64,000 nt of DNA, from the NCBI RefSeq assembly GCF_039830095.1, contig NZ_CP142435.1:744001-808000 (forward strand). The letters are read 5' to 3'. A program made the translations under genes and the position numbers. The notes under the pieces were generated by a model. It was not told where the DNA came from. It ran no database searches and saw only the letters and a program-made list of their open reading frames with translations. Below, in pieces: positions 37,288 to 46,694 of the stretch. This stretch comes from Dolosigranulum savutiense. Its GTDB lineage: Bacteria; Bacillota; Bacilli; Lactobacillales; Carnobacteriaceae_A. Every line of letters begins with the position of its first letter. Position 1 is the stretch's first letter.

Positions 37288-37471
37288 TGACAAGTTTAGC
37301 TCTATATTAATTGGCTTAACAGCCTCGATCATTGTTAGTGGCGGAATTCATGGCTATTATATCCCAACAGGTGACTAAGAGTTTTGGTGGATTATATTAT
37401 TTGTCGCGGGAAAAGCAGCTTCATTAACTTCTGTGTACGTGAATCAAGTCCTCGCAAAGAAAATTCATTGA
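37288..37471 (+). pseudogene. 3' remnant of a membrane-protein gene
   Basis: A frame reading KFSSILIGLTASIIVSGGIH..., a TAA (37375), then EFWWIILFVAGKAASLTS and a stop at 37469. Two membrane helices with an in-frame stop and no start. The family is not recognised. Otherwise 37095-37530 shows no coding signal. Confidence 0.4.
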
Positions 37472-37530
37472 GAAATGATGTGCTTTTCCTATTGTTCTCA
37501 CCTACATTCACTTAAATGAACCATACACTT

Positions 37531-37574
37531 AACCCGCACGTTGCTACGATTAATGGTAGTGAGGTGCGGGTTTA
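37531..37574. terminator. Terminator after folB
   Basis: AACCCGCAC pairs with GTGCGGGTT; T-rich flanks on both sides. Confidence 0.75.
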
Positions 37575-37583
37575 TACTATATT

Positions 37584-37946
37584 TTATCGCTCAAATCTAC
37601 GTTGAACAGCTACGTCTTTGAACACTCCAGGAATGGGGGCATTCGGTTTGTGCGTGGTGACAGTCACGGCTTCAATCGCAGGAAACCGCTCAAGTAAGGT
37701 CTGACCAATCGCTGTCGTCAGTGCTTCGAGTAAGTTAAAGGGCTCCCCCTCAACAATCTCCTTCGTGCAGGCATAGACTTCTCCGTAATGGACACTATCG
37801 GCCATGTTATCCGTCTCTCCGGCTTTCTCCATATCGGTCTGAATCGTCAGGTCAATGATGAAGCGTTGGCCGAGCTCTTTCTCGGCATCGAATAAACCAT
37901 GGTGTCCGTAAAATTCAAGTCCGGTTAGCTGGATAATATCTGTCAT
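37584..37946 (-). CDS. folB: Dihydroneopterin aldolase
   Basis: 120 aa, standard. Starts IIQLTGLEFYGHHGLFDAE (substrate-binding loop), Lys in TTHKPNAPIPG. Converts dihydroneopterin to hydroxymethyl-dihydropterin and glycolaldehyde. Ten bases after folE, same operon. Confidence 0.95.
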   Translation of the reverse strand: MTDIIQLTGLEFYGHHGLFDAEKELGQRFIIDLTIQTDMEKAGETDNMADSVHYGEVYACTKEIVEGEPFNLLEALTTAIGQTLLERFPAIEAVTVTTHKPNAPIPGVFKDVAVQRRFER

Positions 37947-37956
37947 AAATAGCCTC

Positions 37957-38520
37957 CTAGTTGAATTTGATCATATCAAGCACTTCTTGACGCATCTCAC
38001 GAGAGTCGGCAAAAGTCCCGCGCATCGCCTTCGTAATCGTCTTCGCACCGAACTTCTTAATCCCACGAATAGACATACACATATGCTCTGCTTCTAAGAT
38101 AACAAAGACCCCTTCTGGATTTAAGTTATCACTTAAGACATCGGCTACATGATTGGTTATACGCTCTTGCATTTGCGGACGTTGTGAGATATCTTCTAGA
38201 ATACGAGCTAACTTACTTAGCCCGATAACCTTCCCATCGCGTGGAATATAAGCAATATGCCCTTTCCCATAAATCGGCAGTAAGTGATGTTCGCACGTCG
38301 AATTGAAGTCAATGTCTTTCACCAAGACCAATTCACTGCTAGACTCATGGAAGTACTTCTTCGTATGCACAGACGGATCCCGCTCAAGCCCAGCGAAACG
38401 TTCCTCATACATGCGCGCGACACGTGCAGGAGTCTCCTGCAGTCCCTCACGATTCGGATCTTCTCCCACTGCTATCAGTATTTCTTTAACTGCTTTTTCA
38501 ATTCGTTGTTTATCAACCAT
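37957..38520 (-). CDS. folE: GTP cyclohydrolase I
   Basis: 187 aa. Zinc ligands in [19 protein letters not shown] (Cys and His) and HMCMSIRG; first step of folate synthesis from GTP. Overlaps folC by 8 bp, so translation is coupled. Confidence 0.97.
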   Translation of the reverse strand: MVDKQRIEKAVKEILIAVGEDPNREGLQETPARVARMYEERFAGLERDPSVHTKKYFHESSSELVLVKDIDFNSTCEHHLLPIYGKGHIAYIPRDGKVIGLSKLARILEDISQRPQMQERITNHVADVLSDNLNPEGVFVILEAEHMCMSIRGIKKFGAKTITKAMRGTFADSREMRQEVLDMIKFN

Positions 38521-39865
38521 GCTTATCTCCTTCTGCTAATCTGTCTAATACAACCTTGCGCATCTGTCCGACCATATAAAAACTCCCAAAGGCACAAATC
38601 ACACCTGGCTGTTCTGATTCTGCTGTGAATTGAATTGCTTGAGTCACTGCCTGGTCATAAGACATGCTTGACCCCTCCGCCACATCAACAGCTGCTATAG
38701 TGACTGGCTGCTCCCACGCCATCGCTTCTAAGAGGCGGGCCAATTCTTCAGCCGGAAGCCCCCGATCAGAATGAGGCGTCACCGTTATAATATGGTCAAA
38801 GTGACTTAACACGTCATGCAATGCTTGCTTCACTTCCGCTGTCACTTTATCCGCCAACATGCCAACAATCGCACACATCTTGCCCGCATAATGACTATAA
38901 TCAGTGGTTAAATTTTGACTTAACACGTGCAGGCCATCCTGATTATGTCCACCATCCATAACGAACGTAACAGATTTCCCTTGAATTGTTTCATAACGAC
39001 CAGGCAGCTGAGCTTGCGCAAGACCATTCTGTAGAGCTGCTTCCGTCATTTGCCACCCTTGCTTTTGCAATTGTCTAATCGCTTCAATCGCTACTCCCGC
39101 ATTATACGCCTGGTGTTCACCCGTTAAGCCCAGTCGATAAGACCGCTCTCGGTAATGAACAGACCCGCCCGTAGCATCTTGCTCATAGCGACATGTCTCG
39201 GCAGCAACCTCTATCACATCTGCATCCATCTCATATGCTTTTGCCCGAATAACCTCACGAACAACGGGACGATCTGCCTGAAGATAGACCACGACTGGCA
39301 CACCCCGCTTCATAATCGCTGCTTTTTCAGCGGCAATCTCTGCCAAACTCTCCCCTAAGATAGCCTGGTGATCGAAGCCAATTCGCGTAATAATTGTCAG
39401 CTCAGGTGCATCCACCACATTGGTCGCATCCAAACGCCCACCCAGACCCACTTCCATAATAGCTACATCACACGACTCATGAACGAATGAATCATATGCC
39501 AGAGCTGTAAATAACTCAAACTCTGTAAATGACACATCTTCTCCCACTGTCGCTTGATTCAACCGATCAACAGCCCCCAGTAAGGCCTCATCACTCACGG
39601 GATGCCCATCTATTTGGATTCGCTCATTGAACGCAGTAAGCGACGGTGAAGTGAATAGGCCCACCTTATAGCCGGCTTGCCTCAAGACGGCTTGTAAGAA
39701 CGTAGCAACGGACCCTTTCCCGTTCGTCCCTGCAATATGAATCACCGGCACCTTATCTTGCGGATTGTCCAACAACCCCATCAACTCCCGCATCGTCTCC
39801 AGCCCCAGCACCATCTCCCCCGCTGGCTTCACCGGTAACTTCTCCTCTAGCACATGATACTCCAT
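38513..39865 (-). CDS. folC: Folylpolyglutamate / dihydrofolate synthase
   Basis: 450 aa Mur-ligase fold: ATP loop [32 protein letters not shown] (omega loop), [14 protein letters not shown] and MDGGHNQDG. Adds glutamate to dihydropteroate/folate. First gene of folC-folE-folB; folK, the missing neighbour, is at 5859-6374. Confidence 0.95.
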   Translation of the reverse strand: MEYHVLEEKLPVKPAGEMVLGLETMRELMGLLDNPQDKVPVIHIAGTNGKGSVATFLQAVLRQAGYKVGLFTSPSLTAFNERIQIDGHPVSDEALLGAVDRLNQATVGEDVSFTEFELFTALAYDSFVHESCDVAIMEVGLGGRLDATNVVDAPELTIITRIGFDHQAILGESLAEIAAEKAAIMKRGVPVVVYLQADRPVVREVIRAKAYEMDADVIEVAAETCRYEQDATGGSVHYRERSYRLGLTGEHQAYNAGVAIEAIRQLQKQGWQMTEAALQNGLAQAQLPGRYETIQGKSVTFVMDGGHNQDGLHVLSQNLTTDYSHYAGKMCAIVGMLADKVTAEVKQALHDVLSHFDHIITVTPHSDRGLPAEELARLLEAMAWEQPVTIAAVDVAEGSSMSYDQAVTQAIQFTAESEQPGVICAFGSFYMVGQMRKVVLDRLAEGDKHG

Positions 39866-40080
39866 TGACTCATCCTTTTTATATTTATATAATCGAAAGA
39901 CCCTTCTTATCTAAGAAAGGTTCTTCCAACATCTTCATAACTCAACATTATAAGTATGCTCTTACATTTTACCATAATTTATAGCTGTAATCGAATGATT
40001 CTTCTTTTTCAAATCATGTTGCAATTCAGATTTTCAAATCATAGGTCCCCGTTTTTTACCACGTGGATGCATCAAGGTGA

Positions 40081-41655
40081 TTAGCTTCGAGACAAGGTTA
40101 TTACATCAGTATAGCCCTCTGTCAACTCAGCTGCTATGTGGTGTTCAATATCAATCATTAATTTATCTAAGTCCATTAACGTCTTCACGATTGCTCTGCC
40201 TGTCTCTTTATCTAACGATGACAAGGCCTCATCAACTAATAATCCCTTACGCTTGAATAAAATAGCACGAGCAATTTCTAATCGTTTCAATTGACCGCCA
40301 GATAAATTCTGACCATCTTCACCGATAACATAATCAAGTCCTGTGTTTTTAATCAATTCACCAATCTGCGCCATTTCACAAGCTTTCATAATTTCTTCGG
40401 TTGAAAAATCATGTCCTAGTGTTATGTTCTTCTCAATCGTATCATCAAACACCAATGCTTGCTGAGAAATGTACCCAAAACATTGCAGAATATCCTCAAT
40501 ATCTAACTCCCGTGTATCAATCCCATTAATATAAATTGTCCCTGAATCTGGGAGTAATTGTTTTGTTAGTAATTTAAAAATCGTCGTCTTTCCCGATCCC
40601 GATTCTCCTTGCAACAACACCTTATCTACGCCATTTAATGTCAGATTGAAGTTGTCGAGCACCTTCGTCTCTCCAAAGCTAAATGAAACATCTTTAAACA
40701 CAACACTTTGAATATGGCCATTTAATTTTTTCGAGCTAGTCGAACGCGGCACAAAGGATAATTCTTTATCAATTTTATCTTTTATTGGTTTTGCGGATTG
40801 TAATTCATTTTTTAATCTAACGGTTGTTAACAAGCTATTGATAATCATACTACTCGAATATTGCACCGCCACAAATGTAGCTATAGGTAAATCTCCTGAG
40901 ATTGTTAAGTACATCCCAATCCCAATTGGAATCATCATCATGGTATACCCCACCATCATAGTGAACATTTGTGCTAAACTAATTGTATTTTGCATCGTTG
41001 CATTAGCAGCTTCTTTTTTTAAAATATCCTCAGACACAGATTTAATTTCTTTATTGGTTGCATGGTAGACCATTAACGTCCAAAAATTCTTAAACAAATC
41101 AATTAACGAGTGATTAGCCTTAGCCGTTGCTTGAGTCCAATGCTCCGTAGACTGTTGAATTTTTTTATTCATGAATCCTGAAACAAAATGTGGTACCGCT
41201 GCAAAAAGACTAAATATTACGGTTAATAAAAAATTACTGTAAAGTGAAAATGCCAGTACCCCTAACAAGACAATTACTTGTGATATAATTTCAAATTTCT
41301 TTCGCAAGTAGTTATCCTCAAATAACTTTAAATCATTTTGAAAAAAAGACATTTTATCAGATGAACCTGTATGTTCAAATAATTTAAATTTTTGTTCCTC
41401 ATTATCTAATATTTTCTTCTGAATAGATGCTTTTTCCTCTTTAACATAGTGATTAATCGTACGGTCTTTTATATGTCTGATTCCAGAAAATAAAATATAC
41501 CCCAGAATAACAACCACTGTATACACGACAACCAAATTCAGTTTCTGCTGTTCAATAATATCAAATACCATGGCATAGGTTGCTGCATTAAAAACTGTTT
41601 CTAACCCACTAATGACAAGAAGGACCCCTATCAGAACCTTTGCTTTTTTATCCAT
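40081..41655 (-). CDS. ABC exporter (membrane-fused ATPase), peptide or toxin type
   Basis: 524 aa, shorter than usual (570-600). Helical exporter domain to about residue 290; ATPase GESGSGKTTIFKLLTKQL, LSGGQLKRLEIARAI, LLVDEALSSLDKET and a degenerate H-loop IEHHIA. No C39 peptidase domain is present, so it cannot process double-Gly leaders. It is unaccompanied by a partner gene, thus probably a homodimer. The DEALSSLD Walker B end is atypical (DEATSALD). Confidence 0.85.
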   Translation of the reverse strand: MDKKAKVLIGVLLVISGLETVFNAATYAMVFDIIEQQKLNLVVVYTVVVILGYILFSGIRHIKDRTINHYVKEEKASIQKKILDNEEQKFKLFEHTGSSDKMSFFQNDLKLFEDNYLRKKFEIISQVIVLLGVLAFSLYSNFLLTVIFSLFAAVPHFVSGFMNKKIQQSTEHWTQATAKANHSLIDLFKNFWTLMVYHATNKEIKSVSEDILKKEAANATMQNTISLAQMFTMMVGYTMMMIPIGIGMYLTISGDLPIATFVAVQYSSSMIINSLLTTVRLKNELQSAKPIKDKIDKELSFVPRSTSSKKLNGHIQSVVFKDVSFSFGETKVLDNFNLTLNGVDKVLLQGESGSGKTTIFKLLTKQLLPDSGTIYINGIDTRELDIEDILQCFGYISQQALVFDDTIEKNITLGHDFSTEEIMKACEMAQIGELIKNTGLDYVIGEDGQNLSGGQLKRLEIARAILFKRKGLLVDEALSSLDKETGRAIVKTLMDLDKLMIDIEHHIAAELTEGYTDVITLSRS

Positions 41656-41894
41656 GTTCTATTCTCCTTATTTTATAAATTTCTACCTTCCGTTGCAGAC
41701 TCCTTCCCTGTTATCACCCCATAAAAAGAGGCCCAACAAACAATAAATGTTGATGCCTTAATTGTACACTATTTTTTTCCTTTTTTTCTAATATTTTTAT
41801 TAATTTTTTGTCGTTCTTGCGTTAAAAAGTCTGGCACTTTAACTAAACCGGTTACATTTTGTTGTTTATCAACGTGGTCTCATGTTATTTTTTA

Positions 41895-42095
41895 ATCATC
41901 CTTCATTGTAAAATTAAAATAGAAATTTTTCCCTGTTCCACAATCAACCTCTAAAATTCTATATCCATCTTCGACATAATCACGAAATATATTACTGATT
42001 TTAATCTTATTACCAAGTATACTGTTTATATACGATGACTTATCTTCCCAATTCTTAGCTACATCGTCTGAAAAAGTATCTTTTACATCTTTGTG
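41895..42095 (-). pseudogene. C-terminal gene remnant
   Basis: The frame contains DTFSDDVAKNWEDKSSYINS, then NIFRDYVEDGYRILEVDCG and ends TMKDD-stop. No start codon or ribosome site; it begins next to the stop of the glycosylase gene. About 65 codons of an unrecognised soluble protein. Nothing else is seen in 41656-42097. Confidence 0.4.
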
Positions 42096-42097
42096 AT

Positions 42098-42784
42098 TTA
42101 TTTAGACCATCCCTTTTCTAAGTATCTTTCCCGTTCCTCTGTTAAAAAACTATTATAAAAATTGTTTCTTCTGTTAAAATATTCTTTACCAAATTCATCG
42201 ATTAGTCCATGAAATTCCTTCGCCTCCTCTAATGTTAACACACCTTGTATATTCACATATCGTTTTAAATCATCATAACTATCAAAAGTTTTATTTGTTA
42301 GCTCTGAAAATAATCTTTGTGCATATCGATCAGCAATAAATACTATTCGATCAAATACATATAACAACATAACATCTGCTGTCTCTTTTCCCACACAATA
42401 CAAGGTTAATAATTCTTTGCGCAAATTATCTTCAAATATCTGATTAACCCTGTTATAAGAGTATTCATATTGTTCAAACCACTCAAAAAATGTCGAAATT
42501 CCCTTAGCTTTATTCTTATAAAATCCACTGGGTCTTATTAACATTTCCAATTGATCTCGTTTCAATTCATTAATTTTCTCAGGAATAAATCTTGTCTCTT
42601 CCCGTAAATTCCCCAATGCTTTCACAGCATTATTCCAATTAGTATTTTGTACTAAAAAAGCTCCTACAATAATTTCACATTTTGTTTCTGCGGGCCACCA
42701 TCCTTGCTTTCCCATTTGTTCAAACATTGTATCATATATTCTTCTTACAGATATCACAACAACCTCCAAAACATAATGATTCAT
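42098..42784 (-). CDS. HhH-GPD base-excision DNA glycosylase, endonuclease III-like
   Basis: About 228 aa. WPAETKCEIIVGAFLVQNT (helices A-B), the helix-hairpin-helix LLTLYCVGKETADVMLLYVF and the catalytic Asp in VFIADRYAQRLF. The C-terminal four-Cys iron-sulfur cluster of EndoIII is absent, as in archaeal/Firmicute HP0602-like members. Repairs damaged bases. The exact start is uncertain: ATG 42784 or later. Confidence 0.82.
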   Translation of the reverse strand: MNHYVLEVVVISVRRIYDTMFEQMGKQGWWPAETKCEIIVGAFLVQNTNWNNAVKALGNLREETRFIPEKINELKRDQLEMLIRPSGFYKNKAKGISTFFEWFEQYEYSYNRVNQIFEDNLRKELLTLYCVGKETADVMLLYVFDRIVFIADRYAQRLFSELTNKTFDSYDDLKRYVNIQGVLTLEEAKEFHGLIDEFGKEYFNRRNNFYNSFLTEERERYLEKGWSK

Positions 42785-43006
42785 AGTTCTTTAATTTTCT
42801 TTTATATTCTCTTCTCCAAAAATTTGTACGACTAGTAAATTTTATAAGTACACTCTGCCTAACTATACTAATATGCCGTAGAATGAAAACCATTTCCCTG
42901 AAAAGAAAGGGGTTACAATAAGTTGTTTGATAAATTATATCATATCTCATTTTATAAATCACTCATAATGCTCTGAAATTTCTGTAGAAGTAATTTTTTG
43001 GTAACT

Positions 43007-43045
43007 AGAAAAAGACCACACTTTACTACGCATGATCTTTTTCTA
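43007..43045 (-). terminator. Hairpin downstream of gltX
   Basis: AGAAAAAGA pairs with TCTTTTTCT over a 20-nt loop about 60 bp after the gltX stop. Confidence 0.5.
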
Positions 43046-43105
43046 ATATTTTATTGTGAAATTACTATCAGATATACAACTTTCTCAAAACAACTATCAA
43101 TCTAT

Positions 43106-44578
43106 TTAACCAATCACTTCAAGGGCTTGTTCAATATGACTAATCGCTTTATGTTTGCCTAATAATTCAATCGCTAGTGGTAATTCTGGTCCGTGCTGCT
43201 GACCGGTTGTGGCCACTCGAATCGGCATGTACAGGTTTTTCCCTTTCACACCCGTTTCTTTTTGCACAGCTTTAATCGCTGGGAAGATATTATCCTTCTC
43301 GAATACATCCACATCAGCTAAGTGTTTCTTGAAGGCTTCCAAGACAGTTGGGACCGTCTCTCCAGACAATACCTCTCTCGCCCCTTCGTCGAACGCTATT
43401 CCTTCCCCGAAGAATAAATCAGCTAAACTAACAATCTCTTGCCCGTAGCTCATCTGTTCTTTATACAGATTCGCCAGCTTCGTTACCCACTCCCGATCTG
43501 CTTCAGATGGATCAGCTGGGAACACACCCGCTTCCACTAAATGAGGCTGGATCAACGCTACCACATCTTCATCTGGCAGTTCCTTAATATATTGGTTCGT
43601 AATCCACTCTAGCTTCTTCTGATCAAAGGCAGCCGGTGATGTATTCAACCGCTTATAATCGAACATATCGATAAATTCCTGCTTCGTGAAGATCTCTTCC
43701 TCACCTTTAGGAGACCAACCGAGTAAGGTAATAAAGTTGAACAACGCTTCAGGTAAGTAACCTAGATTATTGTACTGCTCAATAAACTGTAAAATCGACT
43801 CATCACGCTTCGATAACTTCTTACCCGTCTCTGCATTAATAATTAATGTCATATGACCAAATCGTGGTGGCTCCCAGTCAAATGCATCATAAATCATTAA
43901 CTGCTTCGGCGTATTCGAGATATGATCATCCCCACGTAAAACGTGTGAAATCTTCATATGATGATCATCTACCGCACACGCAAAGTTATATGTCGGCGTG
44001 CCATCTACTTTCTGAATGACCCAATCCCCACCAATATCTTTTGATTCGAAGGAGATATATCCTTTAACCATATCATCGAACGTATAAGTTGTCTGCTCAG
44101 GAACACGTACTCGAATAACCGGCTGACGTCCTTCAGCTTCGAACTGCGCTTGCTCTTCTTCACTTAAGTGCGCATGACGCCCATCATAATGTGGCATAAC
44201 ACCATTCGCCCGTTGCTCCTCGCGCATCTCTTCCAACTCTTCGGAACTCACATAACACTTATATGCTAAATCACGCGCAAGCAACTCATCCACATACTTC
44301 TGATACAATTCATTACGCTCTGACTGACGGTAGGGTCCGAAATCGCCACCTTGCACAGGCCCTTCATCCCAATCAATTCCCAGCCACTGAAGATACTTCA
44401 ACTGGCTCTCTTCCCCTTCATCCACATGACGCTTCTTATCCGTATCTTCAATCCGAATAATGAACGTCCCATCATTATGTCGCGCGAACAAATAATTAAA
44501 CAACGCCGTCCGCGCATTCCCAATGTGTAAATTCCCCGTTGGACTCGGCGCATAACGTACACGAATAGCTTCACTCAT
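43106..44578 (-). CDS. gltX: Glutamyl-tRNA synthetase
   Basis: 490 aa from ATG 44578 (AAGGAG 10 nt upstream). Class I motifs [20 protein letters not shown] (HIGH) and KLSKRDES (KMSKS); the C-terminal helical anticodon domain is complete. Discriminates with [14 protein letters not shown]. Member of the radA-yacL-gltX-cysS backbone; here flanked on both sides by accessory DNA. Confidence 0.97.
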   Translation of the reverse strand: MSEAIRVRYAPSPTGNLHIGNARTALFNYLFARHNDGTFIIRIEDTDKKRHVDEGEESQLKYLQWLGIDWDEGPVQGGDFGPYRQSERNELYQKYVDELLARDLAYKCYVSSEELEEMREEQRANGVMPHYDGRHAHLSEEEQAQFEAEGRQPVIRVRVPEQTTYTFDDMVKGYISFESKDIGGDWVIQKVDGTPTYNFACAVDDHHMKISHVLRGDDHISNTPKQLMIYDAFDWEPPRFGHMTLIINAETGKKLSKRDESILQFIEQYNNLGYLPEALFNFITLLGWSPKGEEEIFTKQEFIDMFDYKRLNTSPAAFDQKKLEWITNQYIKELPDEDVVALIQPHLVEAGVFPADPSEADREWVTKLANLYKEQMSYGQEIVSLADLFFGEGIAFDEGAREVLSGETVPTVLEAFKKHLADVDVFEKDNIFPAIKAVQKETGVKGKNLYMPIRVATTGQQHGPELPLAIELLGKHKAISHIEQALEVIG

Positions 44579-44652
44579 CAATATCAAACTCCTTATTATA
44601 ACCTTACAATTTCAATTCTTATATCCACCCCACATCATACCACAAACACCGT

Positions 44653-44670
44653 CCATAAGCGAACAATTCA
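44653..44670 (+). repeat. 18-bp direct repeat, left copy
   Basis: CCATAAGCGAACAATTCA, identical to 58583-58600; the two copies bracket the 14-kb quorum-sensing island upstream of gltX. Following sequence (hairpin with GCCTACTCAT at about 44707; compare 58752) is also similar in both, so the duplication is larger but diverged. Confidence 0.65.
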
Positions 44671-44700
44671 AATAACCGCCACAGCGATGTAACTAGAAAG

Positions 44701-44734
44701 CAAAAAAGCCTACTCATAAACTTAAGTAGACTCT
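44701..44734 (-). terminator. Hairpin, diverged copy at 58747-58795
   Basis: AGCCTACT pairs imperfectly with AGTAGACT; on the minus strand it ends in GGCTTTTTTG, fit to terminate the ABC fragment. Confidence 0.5.
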
Positions 44735-44811
44735 TGTTGAAAAACTTCCAGTTAGAACCTTACTTTCATCTTACAACCTGCAAAACCAAACAGATCCCTC
44801 AACCTAATACT

Positions 44812-45309
44812 TTATTTATAAGGATTAGCTTGCATCTCATACATCCTGCGATAATAATTATTCGTATCCATTAGTGCATCATGATGATCAAAACCGACAA
44901 CTTCTCCATCTTTTAACACGAGCACCTTATCCGCCTGTTTCACTAGCGATAACCTATGTGTAATAAACAGAACCGTCTTGTCTTTGCTCATCTCTATAAA
45001 ACGAGTGAACAATTCATACTCTGTCTGTACATCAATTGAGGCAGTCGGTTCATCCAGAATTAAAATCGAACGATCGGCATACATCCCTCTAGCTAATGCC
45101 ACCTTCTGCCATTGCCCACCTGACAACTCTCGACCATCAGAAAACTTGACACCTAACTGTTGATCTAACCCTATATTTAGCTCCTTTGTATCAAACCCTG
45201 ATTGTTTTAGATACGTTCTGACAGATTCATCCGAGTGATTATTCATTAAATCAGAGATCATCACATTTTCTCGCAAACTTAAATTGAATTTCGCATAATC
45301 TTGAAAGTC
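44812..45309 (-). pseudogene. ABC exporter ATPase, C-terminal fragment
   Basis: About 165 residues starting DFQDYAKFNLSLRENV, then LSGGQWQKVALARGMYADRS (signature), LILDEPTASIDVQTE (Walker B) and THRLSLVKQADK (H-loop). The membrane domain and Walker A are missing. Upstream of codon about 6 the DNA belongs to the inverted repeat 45309-45527, so the gene was cut by insertion or recombination there. Confidence 0.85.
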
Positions 45310-45527
45310 CACCGATTCACGAAACATTCCAGCAATTTGTTAAATATTTGGTATAGTGGATATAGTAACGAAGAAATGCTTTTTCAATTTAGGCAATAGC
45401 ATGAGCCATTAGATATTACACCGTTCATCTTGGAAGTTACTAGCAATTGATGTGGCAATTTATGATGAAATTCTCGGAGGATGGTGTCATCATTTCGTGA
45501 AGAATAGTATTATCTTTTGTATTTTAT
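45309..45527 (+). repeat. Inverted repeat a, left arm, with degenerate peptide frame
   Basis: About 220 bp closely similar to the reverse complement of 58262-58485. It contains half of a regulator site (CCACCGATTCACGAA), a promoter-like stretch and a frame with ...YDEILGGWCHHFVKNSII, i.e. an ILGG double-Gly junction followed by a short Cys-containing tail (ending at TAA here, two Lys codons later in the other arm). No start codon with a ribosome site is evident, so the peptide is probably a relic pheromone or bacteriocin. Confidence 0.7.
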
Positions 45528-45582
45528 AAAATGATGTAATATTATTGTAGGTAATGAGTAATAAAATACAGGAGGGATTTGC

Positions 45583-46092
45583 TTGAAAAAGATTGCTATC
45601 ATTGGTTCTCCAGGTTCTGGAAAGAGTACATTAGCAAAATTATTAGAACAAAAAACTAGCTTACCTACTTATCATTTAGATTCTCTATTTTGGAGTAAGA
45701 ATTGGGAAAAACCCTCTAAAGAGAAGTGGATTAAATTACAAAAAGATCTTATAAAATTACCAGCCTGGATTATTGATGGAAATTATAACTCTACTTTAGA
45801 ACTTCGTACTTCAGCTGCAGATACTATAATATTTCTTGACTATCCTACTTATCTATGTACCTATAGAGTACTAAAGAGAATGCTTATAAACTATAGAAAA
45901 AGTAGTCCTGACTTAGGCGACAATTCAGAAAGAATTAATTTAAAGATAATTATCTTTGTTTTATTATTCAAAAGAAGGAATCGTGATCGAATTCTAAATT
46001 TATTGGATAAGGAAAGCACTAAAAAAGTGTTCATTTTAAAAAACAAAAACGATCTAAAAGAATTTATTGCCAAGGTGAATAAGATTGGTTAA
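45583..46092 (+). CDS. P-loop nucleotide kinase-like protein (FlaR/topology modulation family)
   Basis: 169 aa. Walker A IIGSPGSGKSTLAKLLE at residues 5-21; YHLDSLFW and WIIDGNYNSTLELR are hallmarks of the AAA/adenylate-kinase-like 'DNA topology modulation protein' group; tail rich in Lys/Arg. TTG start behind AGGAGGG (6 nt). Possibly a nucleoside/ribonucleotide kinase; its cell role is unclear. Positioned at the island's left end. Confidence 0.82.
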   Translation: MKKIAIIGSPGSGKSTLAKLLEQKTSLPTYHLDSLFWSKNWEKPSKEKWIKLQKDLIKLPAWIIDGNYNSTLELRTSAADTIIFLDYPTYLCTYRVLKRMLINYRKSSPDLGDNSERINLKIIIFVLLFKRRNRDRILNLLDKESTKKVFILKNKNDLKEFIAKVNKIG

Positions 46093-46171
46093 AAATAACA
46101 ATATTAATCAAACAGTCTACAGCTTTGAATTATGGAGAACACTCATTAAAAATAAAGAGCATGATTTTGTC

Positions 46172-46433
46172 ATTGAACATTTTACCTAAATAAATAAGAC
46201 TTCACCGCTAGGAATTAATTAGATTTAATCACTAGTGGTGAAGTCTTTCTTTTTTGATTACAATATTCAATCATTAGGTGAAAAAATGATATAAATTTCT
46301 GCCAAAGTCTTTCCCATAGTCATAAATAGTACCAAACGCTCCAAAAAATGCTAGAAATATCAATACACCTATGATAATGTGTATTAATTTTTTATTATCT
46401 TCATAAAATTTCATCAATATACTTCCTTTCTCC
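46172..46433 (-). repeat. Inverted repeat b, left arm
   Basis: Reverse-complement match of 57039-57300, above 90 percent by eye. Includes a terminator stem (AAGACTTCACC...GGTGAAGTCTT, 46197-46256) and the 46-residue peptide gene below. Confidence 0.85.
46274..46414 (-). CDS. 46-residue membrane peptide, copy A
   Basis: Charged start MKFYEDNKKL, one hydrophobic helix (IIIGVLIFLAFFGAFGTI) and YDYGKDFGRNLYHFF. The copy at 57058 differs at only a few residues, mostly by synonymous changes, implying selection on the protein. The motif IYxxGxxxGxxL is shared with the 43-residue peptide at 57345-57476. Bacteriocin or immunity peptide suspected; no known family. GGAAGTATATTG precedes the ATG. Confidence 0.65.
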   Translation of the reverse strand: MKFYEDNKKLIHIIIGVLIFLAFFGAFGTIYDYGKDFGRNLYHFFT

Positions 46434-46440
46434 CCATTAT

Positions 46441-46530
46441 ATTTTATTTGTCTTTATCCTGATTGGCTTTTATCCAGTAACTATCAATATCGCCTTTTTC
46501 TTAGCAGAAATAAGCATAGATGCGTAGCCA
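46441..46530 (-). pseudogene. Remnant of a small immunity-like protein
   Basis: One frame reads KKGDIDSYWIKANQDKDK-stop, matching the end KKQGEIDSYW of the 71-residue protein at 57870-58085; upstream it is interrupted by a stop and shift. The rest of 46531-46694 shows no gene. Confidence 0.4.
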
Positions 46531-46694
46531 ACTATTTTTTAAGATTTTTTGATGGAATTAATTCAAAATTACTAAGTTTCCTTATACTTCTAGTCTATCA
46601 TTTTCTTTTTTATTTTTGTTGAAATTTCCTTAATCGACCAACTATTTCTTAATTATACATATATTATTTGTGTATCACTTTACGTATAAATCAC

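Noticed and set aside
45583-46092. Kinase-like gene as a toxin-antitoxin (zeta-like) component
   Set aside because: It has the FlaR-family motifs, and no antitoxin-like partner gene is adjacent.
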